64,000 nucleotides of DNA from Ectocarpus siliculosus (GCA_000310025.1 FN648615.1:41297-105296), one strand, 5' to 3'. Positions 30,186-44,138 are shown, counted from the first letter of the stretch. Notes: a model not told the origin generated them from the letters alone. Made by a program: numbers and translations.

Positions 30186-32686
30186 CAACAATGAGGTAAC
30201 AAACCCGGCCTCGGACTCGGGGCGGATCAGAGCTGCGCACGCTGTACCCAACATCCATAGTGAAGAATCCACAAACAAACATGGGAGAACCACGTATATA
30301 AAGTGATAAAAACCGTCAATGAGTGCCCTTCAACCGGAACCAGTTTACTCCTAAAGCAATAGGATATGTGCTTTGAAAGGGGCCTTTCATTGGCCATCGC
30401 ACCGGCCATCGCACCGAGGTCGGAGAGATCGCAACAGGGTGCGACACAACACACGAAGAAATTCACAATCAAGTAAAATCGATCGCACCGGGTGCCATCT
30501 CTCCGACTGCTACACATGATGACCATGATCATGTACGGGAGATAGATTGTTTCTCTGCCCAAACGCATAGAAAAAGTGTTTTCCGGTGGTGGTGTTAGCA
30601 CATGCAGGTACTTTCCGGTGGTGTTGGGGCACGTACTTTTTTGGTGCGTGATCTCTGTACAACAAACTAGACGTTGTGCTTGCTGCGGTGTTGTTTCTCG
30701 CCGAATACGCCTGTTCGATTTTCTGTTCTCCGGCGGTCGCATTACTTGATTTATTTGTTGTGCGTCTCCGCTCTTCGAACGAATGAGCACAACGTTTCGT
30801 ACACATCAGATAATTCCTCTCATCTGAAACCTCCACCCGCACACAAGCTTGCCGCACACACTTCTCATCGCCATACAACCTACGAGCGTAGGGGCGACCG
30901 CCGAGCGGTACGCCGCAAAGCGCCCCTCCATGTAGTAGTATGTCCGGATTTCTGCCTTCTTCGTCTGCGCCCCGGAGAACTTCAACGAGATTTTGGGACA
31001 AAAGCCAACGACTACAATCTTAAGAGGGAAAATCGAAAACTCTTACCTCTCCCAGTCGACGATGATTGATTACTGTGTCGCTGCTCGAGGCTGGTGCCAC
31101 TGCTGCTGTCCTACGTGATAGCCTGTCGAGTCAATCAAGCCGCTGCCAAAACGGGCCGGGTGGGAAGAGAAGTTTTGCTGGGGTTGGGCTGGCTCAGCGC
31201 GGGGGAGGTGTTTGTGGAAGGTATGCATGCGTGCTTGTGTTCACACTCGCTCTACCTGCGGCACGCAATTAATTGCAACAACACGGGACAACAATTGATG
31301 GACAACGACTCGAAGTCAGCTGCTGTAGTGCAGCCGGATGGGTTAACCAGTACTACTTGCGTCGGCAGACCTCCACAAACATCTGATACGATAACTTTGC
31401 AGCTTTTCGGTTAATGATTTTGCGTTCATCAGGTGCGGAAAATCATGTCATATTCGACTCTTGCACGAAAAATAGACCGGCCTCTACCTCGTATGTCGCT
31501 CACAGGTGTGGTGTGGTTAGTACTCGGGAGTATCTCTAGAAAAGTAAACTGATTCGGGGTCGGCCAGAGTCGGAATAAGACTCTGTCTACCATTTCCGGT
31601 TTCCGACCCAATGCGTTCTTCTCCATATCGATCGGCGTGCGAGTTCTCTGGATACTCCTTTGGTATTAGAAACGAAGAGGTGTAGCTTGTGCACATCTAG
31701 CATTTCTGGGTGGCGTCTTATTTGCACACCGAGTTCGAGTTCACACTCCGACCCGAGTAAGCACAGCAGGTCGGCAGAACTCTCGGATTCCTTGGTCGGG
31801 TGAATGAAAAATGATAACGAAGACAATACTATTGTGTATTTTTCAACCACTGCAGTTCAACAAGCTGAGCTCGGGGGTCAGCACACCGAACTGTATTATA
31901 GACGTGTTCCAATAAAACAACCATTCATTGCGGAGTATATATATATAAACTATGGAGTAAAAAATACATTAAAAAAATGATTCGGGGTCGACTGCAGTCG
32001 GAATAATGAGTCTTGTTATATTCATTTTAATCTCCGATTTCCGAATAAAAGCGTTCTCCACGCCGGAGTACGATTTCTCGGAGCATTTCCTTGGGTAAGT
32101 AGATAGGTAGGTAGGTGTAGCTTCGGCACTGCGGGCTAGCTTTTGGGTGACCTCATGTTTGCACACCGAGTTGGACGGCAAGATCTATTGTAGTTACAGT
32201 ACATAGTAGCATCGATCAAAGCTCGAAATCAGTCCAATTCAATTGGAACAAGTCATTGACCAGCTTTCACATTGAACCACCTGCCTCCGGCGAACTTGCC
32301 CTTGCCGCCTCTGGCACTGCACAACAGGGAACATAACACAGTCTCGCAAATCTACTCGTAGCCTTGGTCTTCTTGTTGTAGGGTTACGTTTGGCTGGACC
32401 AATTGCCCAGACGGACGGGCGACTGGCGGGCTATAATACTAGCGGCTGCTCCTGGGGTATGCATGCGAAGATTGCGAAGATGACCCTGTTGTGTGCGGGG
32501 TGTCTGCCATCTCTCGGGCATCTCCACAGCTCCACAGCGCCAGCAGCGCCAGTACCATGCGAGAACGGGACGCCAAAGCACCGAGGCCTCGACAGAAAAC
32601 CCGGGGACACGTGGGTATATGCCTCCCCCCCGCGCCCCCCAAAAGACCTGAGAAGAATATCTATCTACCCGCGTTTTCTCAACCAG
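30186..32686. other. No gene recognised
   Basis: Several medium reading frames exist, for example minus strand 30510-31001, but none has a known motif or clear splice signals. TTCGGGGTCG/GTCGGAATAA text recurs near 31553 and 31982, a diverged direct repeat. Confidence 0.35.
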
Positions 32687-32810
32687 ACCTACGTCAAGAC
32701 GGTTCCAAGCTTGGGACTAGAATTCGTCGCCGGTGTTGCGGCGTTTACAGCCTACGGTAGAGCCACTCGGCGGGAGATGATGCGATCCCTCTTCCGCAGG
32801 CGCCAAATAC
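32687..32810 (+). CDS. Putative orphan exon
   Basis: A good acceptor (GTTTTCTCAACCAG) and a strong donor (GTGAGTAC) bracket 124 nt coding TYVKTVPSLGLEFVAG and MMRSLFRRRQI. The pattern is faintly like the end of a mitochondrial carrier, but I do not assign it. No neighbouring exon was identified. Confidence 0.3.
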
Positions 32811-33500
32811 GTGAGTACTCTAGCGCTCCAAACCCAATGCATTTCATTCCTTTGCCGCCTCCTATCATTCTCGACCGGAGCATGCGCTTGTACAGAAGGT
32901 GTTTTATTGGTTTTCGTCCTACTTATTATGGCGACGGTCCTGCGCGGTATTTTCCAAGTATGTCGACTGCCTATACACATTTTTCGGTCGAATGCGGAAT
33001 CGCCAGAGAATGGCGCTTTTCAGTATTTTTATCATGATTGACGTGCGTTGACTGTGTACGCTCTGTGGTCTAAGCTAACCGATGCTCTGCACGCCCAGCG
33101 AACTCCACGGTGACAATGTCAGTGTATTTAGACGACGTTCAGTTGTCGTCCCCGACGTTCTGTGACCAGTTAAATCCCAATGTTCCCACCTTTCTTGCAC
33201 TCCGTTTAAACCCTCCACACAGGCCATGCAATTCGTCTGTTGGCGGACACAAACCTGCGACATACAGCGATCGCGCGGGGAGAGTTCACTCGAAATCTCA
33301 CTTTCAACAACCTCGCCATGCTCCCGGGGGAGCTCACCCCAAGACTCGGTCCCATTGCCACGAAAGCCCTCTTCGTTTCCTGGAGGTGAACGAGTCAGAT
33401 ACTGCGTGTGGCGTACCATCGATATTTGTGAATTGCCATGTTGTAGAGCAGCCTCTCAAACACATTCTGACACGGACCCGCTTTCGACCGTCTCTGTTTG

Positions 33501-33836
33501 TTATGTCCATCCTGGGGACCAGGACAGGAAAAACCATGAAGAACGGGCGCGCGGGGTCAATCATGTGCTTGGAGGACCTCGAAGTCATCTTGTGCCCGCT
33601 CTTAAGCCTCGCTCTACTGTTGTTCTGGAGATTTGACGTGCTCAAGGAAGAAGTCCTCAACTTCACCGACATAACCAAGTGGTACCGGGAGCGCGTATTC
33701 ACGTTCACCGACAGAGGTGAATATACCGCGAAAGACCAGTACGCAGCAGTCAAGAGGCTACACAAGGAGCACGGTGTCGGCGGCCACGTTGTCCACGCGG
33801 CCCGCGTCTCGGCGGCCCAAGAGGATCTCGCAACAG
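33501..33836 (+). CDS. Putative exon of unknown function
   Basis: Reads FDVLKEEVLNFTDITKWYRE, RGEYTAKDQYAAVKRLHKEH and HVVHAARVSAAQEDLA, with regular hydrophobic spacing and GC-rich third positions. It ends at an ACAG|GTGGGC donor. The minus strand has stops here, so it is not part of the ROCO gene. The family was not recognised and the 5' limit is uncertain. Confidence 0.3.
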
Positions 33837-34188
33837 GTGGGCATGTCAAACAGGTGCATTAAATTAAGGTGATCACCCGTCGTCATGGAATATACCGCAT
33901 GACGAGTTTACCCTTCCCGTCCCGGCGTGATGTTATGCTCGATTGCACCTCAAGGGTTCCTCCTGGTGAGACTCAGGCGGTAACGCACATGAAGGACATC
34001 AACGGCGGAGCTTTGGGAACAACCACTCTCGTGTATCGTCCACTGAGCGCACAGAGCGCCCTGTCGCAATCAGGTGCCGTTGGTCCCGGAGAAAGTTCAG
34101 CCACCGCTATTCGTCCACGGCGAATCCCATACGGGATCGACTGTTGCCAGAACCGGGCGATTCGAGAGATCACGTGTTGAGGGCTTAC

Positions 34189-37100
34189 CTTGTTCGCAAA
34201 GAGCATCCCGTCACCATGCTGAGGACATTTCAGAGAGCCTTTCCAGCGCAGTCCTGGAAAATCCACCAGCATCAAGCTCACGGCAGACATCACGTATGAC
34301 ATCGCCATCCACGGCCCTGGGGTGCTGATATCGCCGAAAATTTGAGCAACAAGCTCATTGTCGATGGACGAGTATTCCACGACCACAGCAAATGTCCTGC
34401 GCTCATCTCGGACGCCGAGGCCGCCATGAACAAGCATCCCATATCGCCAGAGTGTTTGCACACCACCAAGACCGCAGCACCGCGTCAACACCTTTTCGAC
34501 CGCACCCGGCGGTACACCCAGGAAGATCTTCCAACTGGCGCGGAATGCCGTGGCGAGTCCCGAGCAGAAGGTATCGATCACTTTGCCCACACTCTCGGGG
34601 CGGTGTGGCTTTAGCCTCAACAGAACTACCAGGCCTTCAGCAGGATCGTTTTCAAGTTGGAAAGTGAGACCCATGGCTACCAGAGTCGGCAGCACATACT
34701 CGGACAGACCATCCGGCCACATGGCATCCGCCAACCTGGGTTCAAGCACACCCTCTTTCTTGAGCCTGTCCCACGAAGCGATGTCTGATGGATCGTCGAG
34801 TGTGATAGGTGTGTCGCCCGTGTCCCCAAGATTCACACGGCCGTCGAAGGTCTCTTGGTCCTTGTGGTTGAGCAGGGGCTTGAGGATTCTCGCCAGCCAG
34901 ACGACGTCCAGAAAGACAAATTTTTCGTGGCGAACGAGGGACCCGTCGAACTCCCTGCATGCACAACAATGTGAAACCAGATGTTCGAGTTGGAAAATCC
35001 GCCCAGGAGGAATACAAAGTCCAAAATACATGCGGAGTCATCTTTTGGAGGGAAGGGTCTCTGCAATGTCTTTTCCGACAGTCTTTTCTTTTCCAACAGG
35101 ACCAACAAAAATACTCGAGACCGAGATACATAAGCGTGCTAAGCGACCATGTACACCGAACTGCAGCGATGCCGTACCTAACATTGGCCATAGTAGGCCC
35201 TAAAGCGTGGTGAAAAAGGAGGTCACCATATCGAAACGTCGATTTGATCCATTTACCTGATCGAGAGAGCTCCTTCCAAAGCATTCTCGGCGTTTGTCAC
35301 CACGATCCCTCTCTTCCCAAGCTCATCAACTGTTTCCCGCCAGTTGGTGCCCAGTTCCTCAACCTTGATCGCCTGATACACGTCTGTCTTGCCTACTGCT
35401 GTTTCCGTTGGACGTCTGTCACTGTCGGGGGACTTGAGCATTACCATCTCCACCGGATCTCTGGGAAAGCAGCATTAACAAAATAATAGGTTCAAACGAT
35501 TTTATATCTCCAAACTCTGAATCTCGTGGGCGCTCGTGGTACGCCAGTGTTCGAGGACTGCATCCATACCTCTGCATCGTAAGGGATACTAGTGCAAGTA
35601 GGCCAAAACACAAACTATCGAGATTTCTAAAGAAGGCCATTCGCGAAACAAATATGGGCATGTAGGCCCAAGAATCGAAAAGCGTGAATTCGACGGGACA
35701 TGGGGTCACGGAGCTACGTTTCGTCACCCTGACCAACGCCAAAGAGGACGTACTGAATAGAGGTCAGCGCGGGTGTTGAACGTAGTGGGGATTCAACCCT
35801 ACCCAAAACGATAGGTGAGGAAAGTGTCCACATCCGCCCCAGCTTCGACATACGAAGGTACCCAAACTCGTTAGAGAGCCCAACCATGAAGCCATGATCA
35901 AGCTCACCGTCCATGCTCGAGAGCTTCCAGAACAGTGAGGGCGATATCCCAGCTGCGAGGAAGCACCATCTGGACGCCTCGGAGCCCACCTTCATCAGGC
36001 TTGTTGACGAGCCGGTAAAGCAAACTTGGCGAGGATTTATCGCCTTCCACGTGTCGCCAGTCACACGCCCAACCCTGCTTCGACGCATCACTCCCAGTGT
36101 TGCTCTCGCCATGCTCACCATCTCCTATCGGAAAGCAACTCGTGAGGGAAACGTGGGGCTCCAGCCGGACGGGGTCCATCCCATTGCGAACCCAGGTCGA
36201 AAGCCACATCCGACAGGCATGCTCCAGTCTTCGGCCAGTTTCCTCAGCGTTCCCACTCACCAAGTCACACTTGGTGGCGACGAGAATGACGTCGTTGCCA
36301 GGAACGCGACGAGATATCGACCGCAGCCAATCGCATATGCGCAATGCTTCCAGCTTGCGGCAGTCTCCTTCAACCTGGTTAATGTTGTCGCTACCTAGCT
36401 GCTGTCCGAACTCCCCCGCGTGGCACACAAGCACGCACACCGACCGTGGCGTCAAGAACATCTGCAGCAGCCCCGAGTAGGCAACCTGTCGAGGGAGAGC
36501 AAAGTGAGCTTAACATCAAGCAGCATCGACCACCTGGCCTCTCATCGTTGCGGAGTGTACCTCTCCCCAACTTAAACACAGTCCCTCATCGAACTGTTCG
36601 AGGCTCTCCGAGATCGGAGCACCTCCGAATCGAGCAGCCAGAATACACAATATATAAAACCACGCCACTGGAGAGCTAGGGGGAATACTTCATTTTGGGC
36701 AAAACCATGGTGCTGTAGGGCAGGGAGGAAAGACTAAGATGTCATGTGGCGCGTTAAAGCAAGTACTTTCACAGTGTGGTCCAATCACGAAGCACGTTGC
36801 GATTCCTGCATACTCAAGTGGCATTTTCAAGCTTTGCCATCCGGAAGCAACGTGTTGGAGGAAAACTGCGGAAAAGAAAAACGCACCCAACTGGCGTCGG
36901 CGGTTCCCCGTTTCCCGAGACTGAGGCCAAACGCCTTGAACAATTTCGGCGCACGTGCCTCGATGAGCACAAAATTCATTACAGCCCCGTGACCCCCAAG
37001 CACTTTACACCCGTGCTGTCCCCCACTCGGGGTGATACATCTCGCAGGCCTGTGGTGAAACAAGTCCTGTAGTGTATGAAGTGGTACCTGAGCTTGTTCG

Positions 37101-37446
37101 GTGTCGCGAAAGACAACTCTCAATGGGCACATGAGAACCGAAAGGCATTTGGAGATATAGAGGGCAGGATTTCGCTGTTGTTGGCAATACTTCCTCTACC
37201 TGGTCGTGATCACTCGCATCTAAGACGGACAGCGAACTCTCCTGGAACGGTCTCACGCAACACCTCCGTCAAGCATCAATCATAAATGCGTCGGTGTGAA
37301 CAACACTTGTCACCTGTCCAGCGCAGTCGTACACCCGAACGGACGAGCCTTCTAGCTCCACGGGTTCCACGTCCGCAAACACCGTGCTCTCCTCCTTCCA
37401 CTCGCCCGTGGGAGTTGCTTTGTTGGCCTTCATGCTTTGGCGCAAG
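34189..37446 (-). CDS. ROCO-family GTPase, Roc and COR exons (partial gene)
   Basis: Four exons join in phase: 37314-37446, 35908-36485, 35257-35415 and 34189-34954. Exon 1 (LRQSMKANKATPTGEW...) carries G3, VYDCAGQ. Exon 2 continues VAYSGLLQMFLTPRSVCVLV and has G4, LVATKCDL, and a G5-like VSLTS. Exon 3 ends NALEGALSIR. Exon 4 (EFDGSLVRHEKFVFLDVVWL onwards) is the COR domain, ending at donor AAG|GTAAGC. Roc-COR proteins are large GTPases that dimerise through COR. The P-loop (G1) exon that should precede 37446 was not found within the next kilobases, and C-terminal exons below 34189 are not identified. The LRR exons at 46.9-56.9 kb lie upstream on the same strand and may belong to this gene. 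Confidence 0.82.
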
Positions 37447-40400
37447 CTGCCACAAATTAGAGACGAGTTCGCAACAAATACGCAAAACGAACGGCGGAGA
37501 GATGTAGCAACAGGGTCGTTTGGGCGCAACGAGGTTGAACTCGCCGCCGTTGGTTTGCGGCAGCCTGCACCCGAGACCATGCTCATGCGCGGGAGGAGCA
37601 AACAGAGTGCAGGGTCGATCTCGTTCCGTGACAACCATTCGTTTACACCGTGACATCCAACACCATCGTTTGGGCGGAAAAAAATGTAAGATATACAAGA
37701 ATCCCATCCGGAGTGGGTAAATGGATGCGCTTGAACACGAGGGGCGATGCAAGAGGAAGGAAAACAGCGTGGACAATACAAATAAGAATGACATGTAGGG
37801 CTAGAGCACGGTGTCGAGCAGGTTTGGTTGGAGGAGTAAACTGGAGTCGAAGAGTAGTCCAAACCATGTGGTTGGAAATTGAGTGCCATTGATGACCGTC
37901 TATGGTAAGTCCGTACAATTGCGGTGCAGCAGCATTTTCAATATGACCAGCCTAGGCCGATGGTTGAGCCATACGGACAGGCAGTCTTGAAGCGAATAGT
38001 AAAGATGGTTGAACCCTGGATGTTATTGGTTTGAATCTGAAGCTGTTTGATGTTTCGGTGTAAACAAGTGGCTGGGTGGTGCATGTGTGTGACAATGTCA
38101 TGATGTACTTGTCCTTGATGTCATGGGTCACCAAAGGCGTTTGTAGCGATTGTTCTGAGGAGACACGCTCCATCATCTACTTCTTCTAAAATATTCCATG
38201 CTGGTGGCAGCGTACGTCCCAAATTCGACACTGCGAATGAACACGATCAAACACAACCACTACGTTTCGTGTACGTTGTGGCACGCCAGGTGCGTCGACG
38301 GCTTGCAGGAATTCCACCGACGAAACCTCGGGGATGTCAATGTTCTTCTTTTACCAATCCAAGATAGAATGGGGTGTTGGGGGCGCACCGGCCGGGGTTA
38401 TTAAGACAGACAGTCGGCAAAACCAGAAAAATAGTAAGCAATCGAATATACGGGAGGAACGCCACTTCACAACAGCACTTAGACAGGCATAGAACCCAGA
38501 CGGGGCAGCCTGGGTTTCTACCGAAGAATAAAACATTTGAAAGGTGGACACACGTATGCATACACCGCAGCAGCAGCGGCGGCAGGAATTGGACGCGAAG
38601 AGAGTAGAGAACCGAGAACAGGGTGTGTTCAAAAGCAAGGGTAATGAGAGAGACAGAACCTGCACCAGCACCAGCTGTTGAGCCGCAACCGCGTCCCATC
38701 TCTCAGATTGCTACTTGATTGGCATACCCGCTTTACTCAGCGGATGGTTTAGACTTTTGGCGGGTGTGTGTGTCTGGGCAGCAGCAAGCGAAACCACGGA
38801 GAAAGGGCGTGCGTTTTTGAATCGCTCTGTTCGGGTGAAGCGGTCGAAAGCTGCTCTGAACAGGTCATTACTTGCTTGAAAGCAGACAAACCGCTCCCCG
38901 AACAGTCTCCACGGCTACCGACCTGAAAACACAACTATGTAACAAACCCTAACCCTAAATTGCTACTTTGAGCACAGTGTCATCAAGGGGGTGATGTAAG
39001 ATGACCAAAAGACAGTATGATAATTGCACAACCAGCCCAGAGCTGGCCGCCGGCTGTAGGCTGCCAGTTGCTACGTTTCCCAAGTTCAATAATTCACGGC
39101 TGGCGTATTTTTCACTCGAAGAGCCCAGTGCACCTCAAAGAGCAAAAAGTAAATTTTGCAAATGAATACATGGTACACAGTTCAATGTCAAATCTAGATG
39201 GCGCGAGTGATCGCGCACTCTCCCACCGTAGACCGACTTTCAAAACTTAGTCACTCCACAACTAAGGAGCACCAACCCCGAAACGAGAGGTTTGGACGAT
39301 CTTGTCGAGAACTTTCTTCGGTCTCTCGTCAGGTGTTCGGCTTTGGAGCGATCGAGCTGTTAGAGTCGCGGTCTAGAGGTAACCCTAACCCTAAGCAGAT
39401 ATAGTAGATTGTTTCGCACACACATCACCGTTTCCCCCAGAAACATAGCTCAAGAATAGAGATGTTCCGAGTTCCGAGAGCAACAATTATTTCTCGCAAC
39501 ATGCGGCAAGTTGCCACATTTTTCACAATATTGGGAACGATCTGGGCCCACTTTCGGTCGCACGCACGCAAGGTAGCAGTGTCACACGATGGTGTAGTAA
39601 GTTCTTATTTACCATTTCGTAGCAAGTAACACATATGTGTTTAAAGGCAGACATGTGTGATTGCTTGTTTCTAGACATGTTCCGAGTCCTGTGATAATTT
39701 CAAGTTCCAAAGCACACCGATCGAGGGTTCCGCCGAATGACATGGCCATCTCTTGACAGTTCCGCCCGAAGAGGTCAGAGGTGCAGAACCAGGTGCCAAC
39801 ACGTGTTATGGAGCGGTTTCGACGCCACGGGCAGCTCGTCCGGCGCTTGGCGCCCGGCGCCCTGGGCGGCGACGTCTTGCGCAGAGAGGACGTCCCGCGG
39901 GCTCCGAGGAGAGGGTGGCACACTCAGCGGCGCAAGCCGCGCTCGTGCGGTGTTGTGTCGATTTGAGAGTAGGGCTATTCCGGCCGCGTCGCCGTGAGCG
40001 GCCGCTGCTAGGTCGCAGGGCGCGAGTTGAGCCTGAGCTAAACATCTCTACCTCTATTCCAGTGCCAAAGCGAAAAATGGTACTGCACATGGCGGTTGAC
40101 CATGGTTCCAGCATCCGCTGTTAATTTCGTGTCGTGTGGGGGCATCCGCGTCTATGCATAAGCGCGGGTAAAATAATATTTTCCTCCGTCCGCTTGGAAC
40201 CCATGGCATTCCCCCAAAAGTGGATGAAGCTACGTTGCAAGAACTACTACCGAGCAGGCGTTCAACCCACATGCAAGTGCAAGAAAAACAGATCGCGCAA
40301 AATCGGGTGGATGAGCCGTGAATGAGCAGGCGGTCGGGGTATGGTTGTCATCGCTGTGTTATGTTTATGGTACACATCAGCCGCTGCCTGGCGCCGTCAT

Positions 40401-41947
40401 CAACTATCTTTGCCGTCTTGGAGGTGAACAGTCAGTGTTGTCAGAACACCGCGCCGTAGTAGATATACTTCATGACCCTAAATAGCCGGAATACATGCCA
40501 ATGTACGGCCAGGCACAACCAATAGGTTCAGGTAGAGCGCAAGCGCCACATGCTGAACGTCGTGGCTTGAGGCGGAATCTCCAGCACAAGGTGTGTGTTG
40601 TGTAACGTAAGTTTCGTCCGCAACACTCCAACTCTGAGTGCGGATATTAGTCTTTCGTAGTGTTTACTTCACGAGCGCAAAAAATACTCTGGTCACCAGT
40701 GACCGGTTCGCATATGTATACTTCGAGAACAAAGGTCCTGATGGTGATGTCGTGAGTCGACTCTCACAGAAGTCACTTGTCCTTGAGGTTGTGTCTAGCC
40801 GAACGAAGCGCTCTGTTCATGAGTACACTCTAGGGAAGGAGATGATAAAAGCATATATATCACCTGAGGGAACATGAAGGCGACCACAAACGATGAACGC
40901 TGCACAGTGACCCTCTGTGGGCTTTTTCAGTACGAAGTGAGAGATGAGGCCATTGGGAAGTAATGCCAGGGCGAACATTACACGACAAAGATCAATGGAG
41001 CAGCACAAAACAACGGCACAGCACGCTCCAGGATACAAAAAACACTGTAAGCGCCTCCAAACTGCCGAAGGACCAAGGGTATTGGGAGACTTCGTCGATT
41101 TCTTCCGTTTGAAGCATACAAACGGCGAAGAAAATTATGGGCAACCAACCTATTGTGCCGCACAAAGGGTATGAAACATTTCTTGGTCATCCAAGCTCAA
41201 AAAAAGTACACACGGCGGGCATGGGTGAACAACGTGTGGTTACACGATGCACCAACACACGATTCGCCCGTTTTAGGATTGGGTAGGAGAATGCGGAGGG
41301 AGTTCTCTGAAAATGAATAAGGTAAACATTGAACACAAACAGGCCTTCAATGATCTGCCGGTTAGCACAGTCGACCCTTCCAAAATACACACATTGTCAC
41401 GTGGCCCGCCAAAGCACCATGACGGCTCATCCCAATTCACCGCAAAGAACGCGTCTCCCCGTTGTGCTGGTACACAGGGGAACTGCTAGCGGAATGAATA
41501 GAACCAATGATCGAACCAAATCACTTTTGAAAGTACCCCAATCGGTGATCGCATTTTCCACTTGCGCATGCGGTCACCTACATAGTCTGGCAGCAGATTG
41601 CCTGTTGCAGCCAAACCGGTAGAGTACAACCGCGTAGCGATGCCCGCCAAGCCATCACGACCGCTCATCATCCTATATCGCAAAGAACTCTCGTATATTC
41701 GTGCATAGATGGAATCGAGCACTAGACGAATTAAGCCCGTGAAATAGTCTATCGGGCAAACCAATGAAGCATAAGGGGGCAAAAACAAAGATTCGCGACG
41801 AAAGCACAGAAGTGCTGCCGAGGCTCCGTGATGCCCGCCCAACCCCGACGGCCACCCTCAATTCATGGCAAAATTGATGCCCTCTCGTGTACTTCTAGAT
41901 ACGGGAAGAACGGTAGGCATGCCCGCTACCTCTTAACCGAAAAAAAG
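37447..41947. other. No gene recognised; possible intron of the ROCO gene
   Basis: Contains two telomere-like AACCCTAACCCTAA tracts (38946 and 39381). A GC-rich patch lies near 39830-40020, with reading frames on both strands but no known motif. The missing P-loop exon should lie in or beyond this stretch. Confidence 0.4.
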
Positions 41948-42242
41948 CAGGGCTGTGCACGGCGCGTTTTTTTTTTATGGAGCGGAGCGGATTAAACCGC
42001 TCCGTGAGATTTTTTCCCTCGGATAAACCGCTCCGTGGGATTTCCCAAAAATCCGTCCAAGCGGGTTTTTCACGGAGCGGTTTGAGCTCCTCCGTCACAC
42101 AAACACGAATAACACCGCAATATAGTCATGGTTTTCCCACGGAGTCACGGCATTTTTTCTTTTTTCAATTCTACTTCTTCGCAGCAGCCACGCAAATAAC
42201 ATAGTAACCGTGCCAACACACACAACAGCAGTCCGCGCCACA

Positions 42243-42644
42243 CACAAACACTATGACGTCCTCGGTTTCTGGCAGAATTCCGGCAGCCCGCGTCTTGACC
42301 TCCACGGAAACGTTGTTTCTGCTGCGCAATTCCCCATCTTGTCCATGCTTGCTCGCGTGTACCTTTGCATTGACAGCACTAGTTGCCAATGATAAAGGTA
42401 GTTTTCGGGGCTGGGATTAATGTACAACAATCTTCGGCAGTCGATGCTGCACGACCTTGTCGAGATGGTGATGTTCCTCAGGTCTAATCCCCATTTTATT
42501 CCCGACATCATGAAGTTGGACACGAAGTTGGACATGGAGTTGGGGAATCTGCTTGCAGCGCAGTCTGTTGGGAAGGCAAAAGCTGCATCTGTCCAAGCCG
42601 CTCGTGCGGGAGAGCAAGTGGTTGTCGATGTCGAATCTGACTGA
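42243..42644 (+). pseudogene. hAT transposase C-terminal dimerisation domain, decayed
   Basis: The frame reads DVLGFWQNSG, FPILSMLARVYLCIDSTSCQ, three stops at 42392-42406, then FSGLGLMYNNL and HDLVEMVMFLRSN. This is the hATC pattern (W...FP.LS.LAR.YL.I..TS, then FS..G...R, then V...FL..N). The conserved S-E-R between the halves has become stop codons without loss of frame, so decay was by point mutation. The catalytic N-terminal part is absent. Confidence 0.8.
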
Positions 42645-42652
42645 GTGAGATA

Positions 42653-43509
42653 CAGAACCGGCCCGCAATTAAGAAAAAGTCTGCTAAGAAAAATTGGCGC
42701 ATCTTTCAACAAAAAATAAGAAAACAGGGCTAAGAAACTCAGCTCAATCTCGGCCACAACATAAGAAACGTCTCAATAAGAAACATGATCATGCGATAAA
42801 AAAAGACTCCACTTCCTGTCAGCTCCAGAGGCTGGCACACCACTAGAAGCCTTCTATGTGACCACCTCGCTAGTTGTCTCTGCGATACTCTCTCTCTGGC
42901 ACGCTAAGACTCTGTGGACACAAGGCTTCAACAGAATGGTAACACATGCGACTCCTCCTCTCGACCGAGGGGGCCCCGCAGTACGCAATGCGTTCCGGGT
43001 ACCCCAATATAAACAGTATGGCAATTCGAGTTGTTTCAATAAACCTCGGTTTGTTTTGTCTTCGCCTTTGTCTACGCCTTAAACAAACCTGCCCTGATCG
43101 TGCGATACCCCCCAGATACATACAAGAAACAAGAGGGGTTGCTGGGGGAGCACGTCCACTAAGAAACGTCTCTTTGATGATGCTGCTGCTGCCATACTCC
43201 CGACCCCTACCTCGCTCATGTTATTTTTATTGGTAGGGGGGGGAGGATATTTTCGCGGCGCCCCCCGCGCCCCCGCGCCGCCGCGGGCCGCGCTATACCC
43301 ACCAGCCACTGCTGCTGTACTGGTGTGTGTGTTCCTTTCTTCGCCAGGAAAAGAAAATAAGGAAACAAGAGACGAGCAGGATGCGACAGCCCAAAGGAAT
43401 AAGAAATCCGTTTTAAGAAATTGGGCCGACTTCTGCTGGTCCTTCTGCCCAAAATAGGATTTTGAGGCTCGACCTGATTTTGATGTTTCTTATCTCCGGG
43501 CCCGTTATG
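42653..43509. mobile_element. Non-autonomous TA-target element nested in the hAT relic
   Basis: Flanked by TA on both sides. The left end CAGAACCGGCCCGCAATTAA and the reverse complement of the right end, CATAACGGGCCCGGAGATAA, agree at most positions. The left end is nearly the same as that of the autonomous element at 58640. TAAGAAA motifs are clustered at the left. The 857 bp contain no transposase. It starts 8 bp after the hAT stop codon. Confidence 0.8.
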
Positions 43510-44138
43510 TAGGGGCGTATGTATTTGGATTAATACACCACAAGCCTGGTGTTACCAGAGTGTTAGTACTGGCAAGTTTCAAAGACTGGCGAATGAGGAA
43601 TTATCTGCTGTTGTACATGTTGCAGGAACGTATGACTTGAGTCGAGGAGGCACGATGCGGGGAACGGTTCCTTTCTGAGTAGTCGATTAATTGAGAGCTG
43701 GCTTTTTGCTTTTTGCTTTTGCTTTTTGGATTGTTTGGGCTGTCCTAGCGGCCAGGACGCATACGGTGTCACCGGCGGCCTCCAACCACAGCACACCTTG
43801 CGGGAAAATCGGCCTTCGGTGTACCAAACCCAACGTTTTTCACGAAATTGAAATTACTCCGTTGATTTTGTACGGATATCCGCGCGGTTTCGACTTTTTT
43901 TTCTGACGGAAAACTGTGCTCAACGCCACGGTTTCGCGCGGTTGATGCTACGGAGTAAACGAAACCGCTCCGTGAAAAACAACGCACTACGTATAAACTG
44001 CTCCGTGAGACTTCTGCCCTCGGATAAACCGCTCCGTGATATTTTCAAATGAAGAAAAACGCTCTGCTCCGCTCCGTGAAACTTAAAAAATAAATAAAAA
44101 CCGCTCCGCGCAGCGGTTCTACTCCGTGCACAGCCCTG

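Larger units (their letters stand above)
41948..44138 (+). mobile_element. hAT transposon relic
   Basis: Terminal inverted repeats CAGGGCTGTGCACGG at both ends are flanked by 8-bp duplications that match at 7 of 8 positions (AAAAAAAG and AAAAATAG). Subterminal ACCGCTCCGTGA motifs recur many times on both sides, as expected for hAT transposase binding sites. Only the C-terminal part of a hAT transposase remains. Another element (42653-43509) is nested inside. Confidence 0.85.

Noticed and set aside
35380-35400. VGKTD near 35390 as a P-loop
   Set aside because: It lies downstream of G3 and G4 within the Roc-COR linker exon, so the order is wrong for G1.
38337-38699. GAGAGSVSL near 38660 as the missing P-loop
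   Set aside because: The essential Lys and the Ser/Thr order of G1 are absent and no in-phase donor joins it to 37446.
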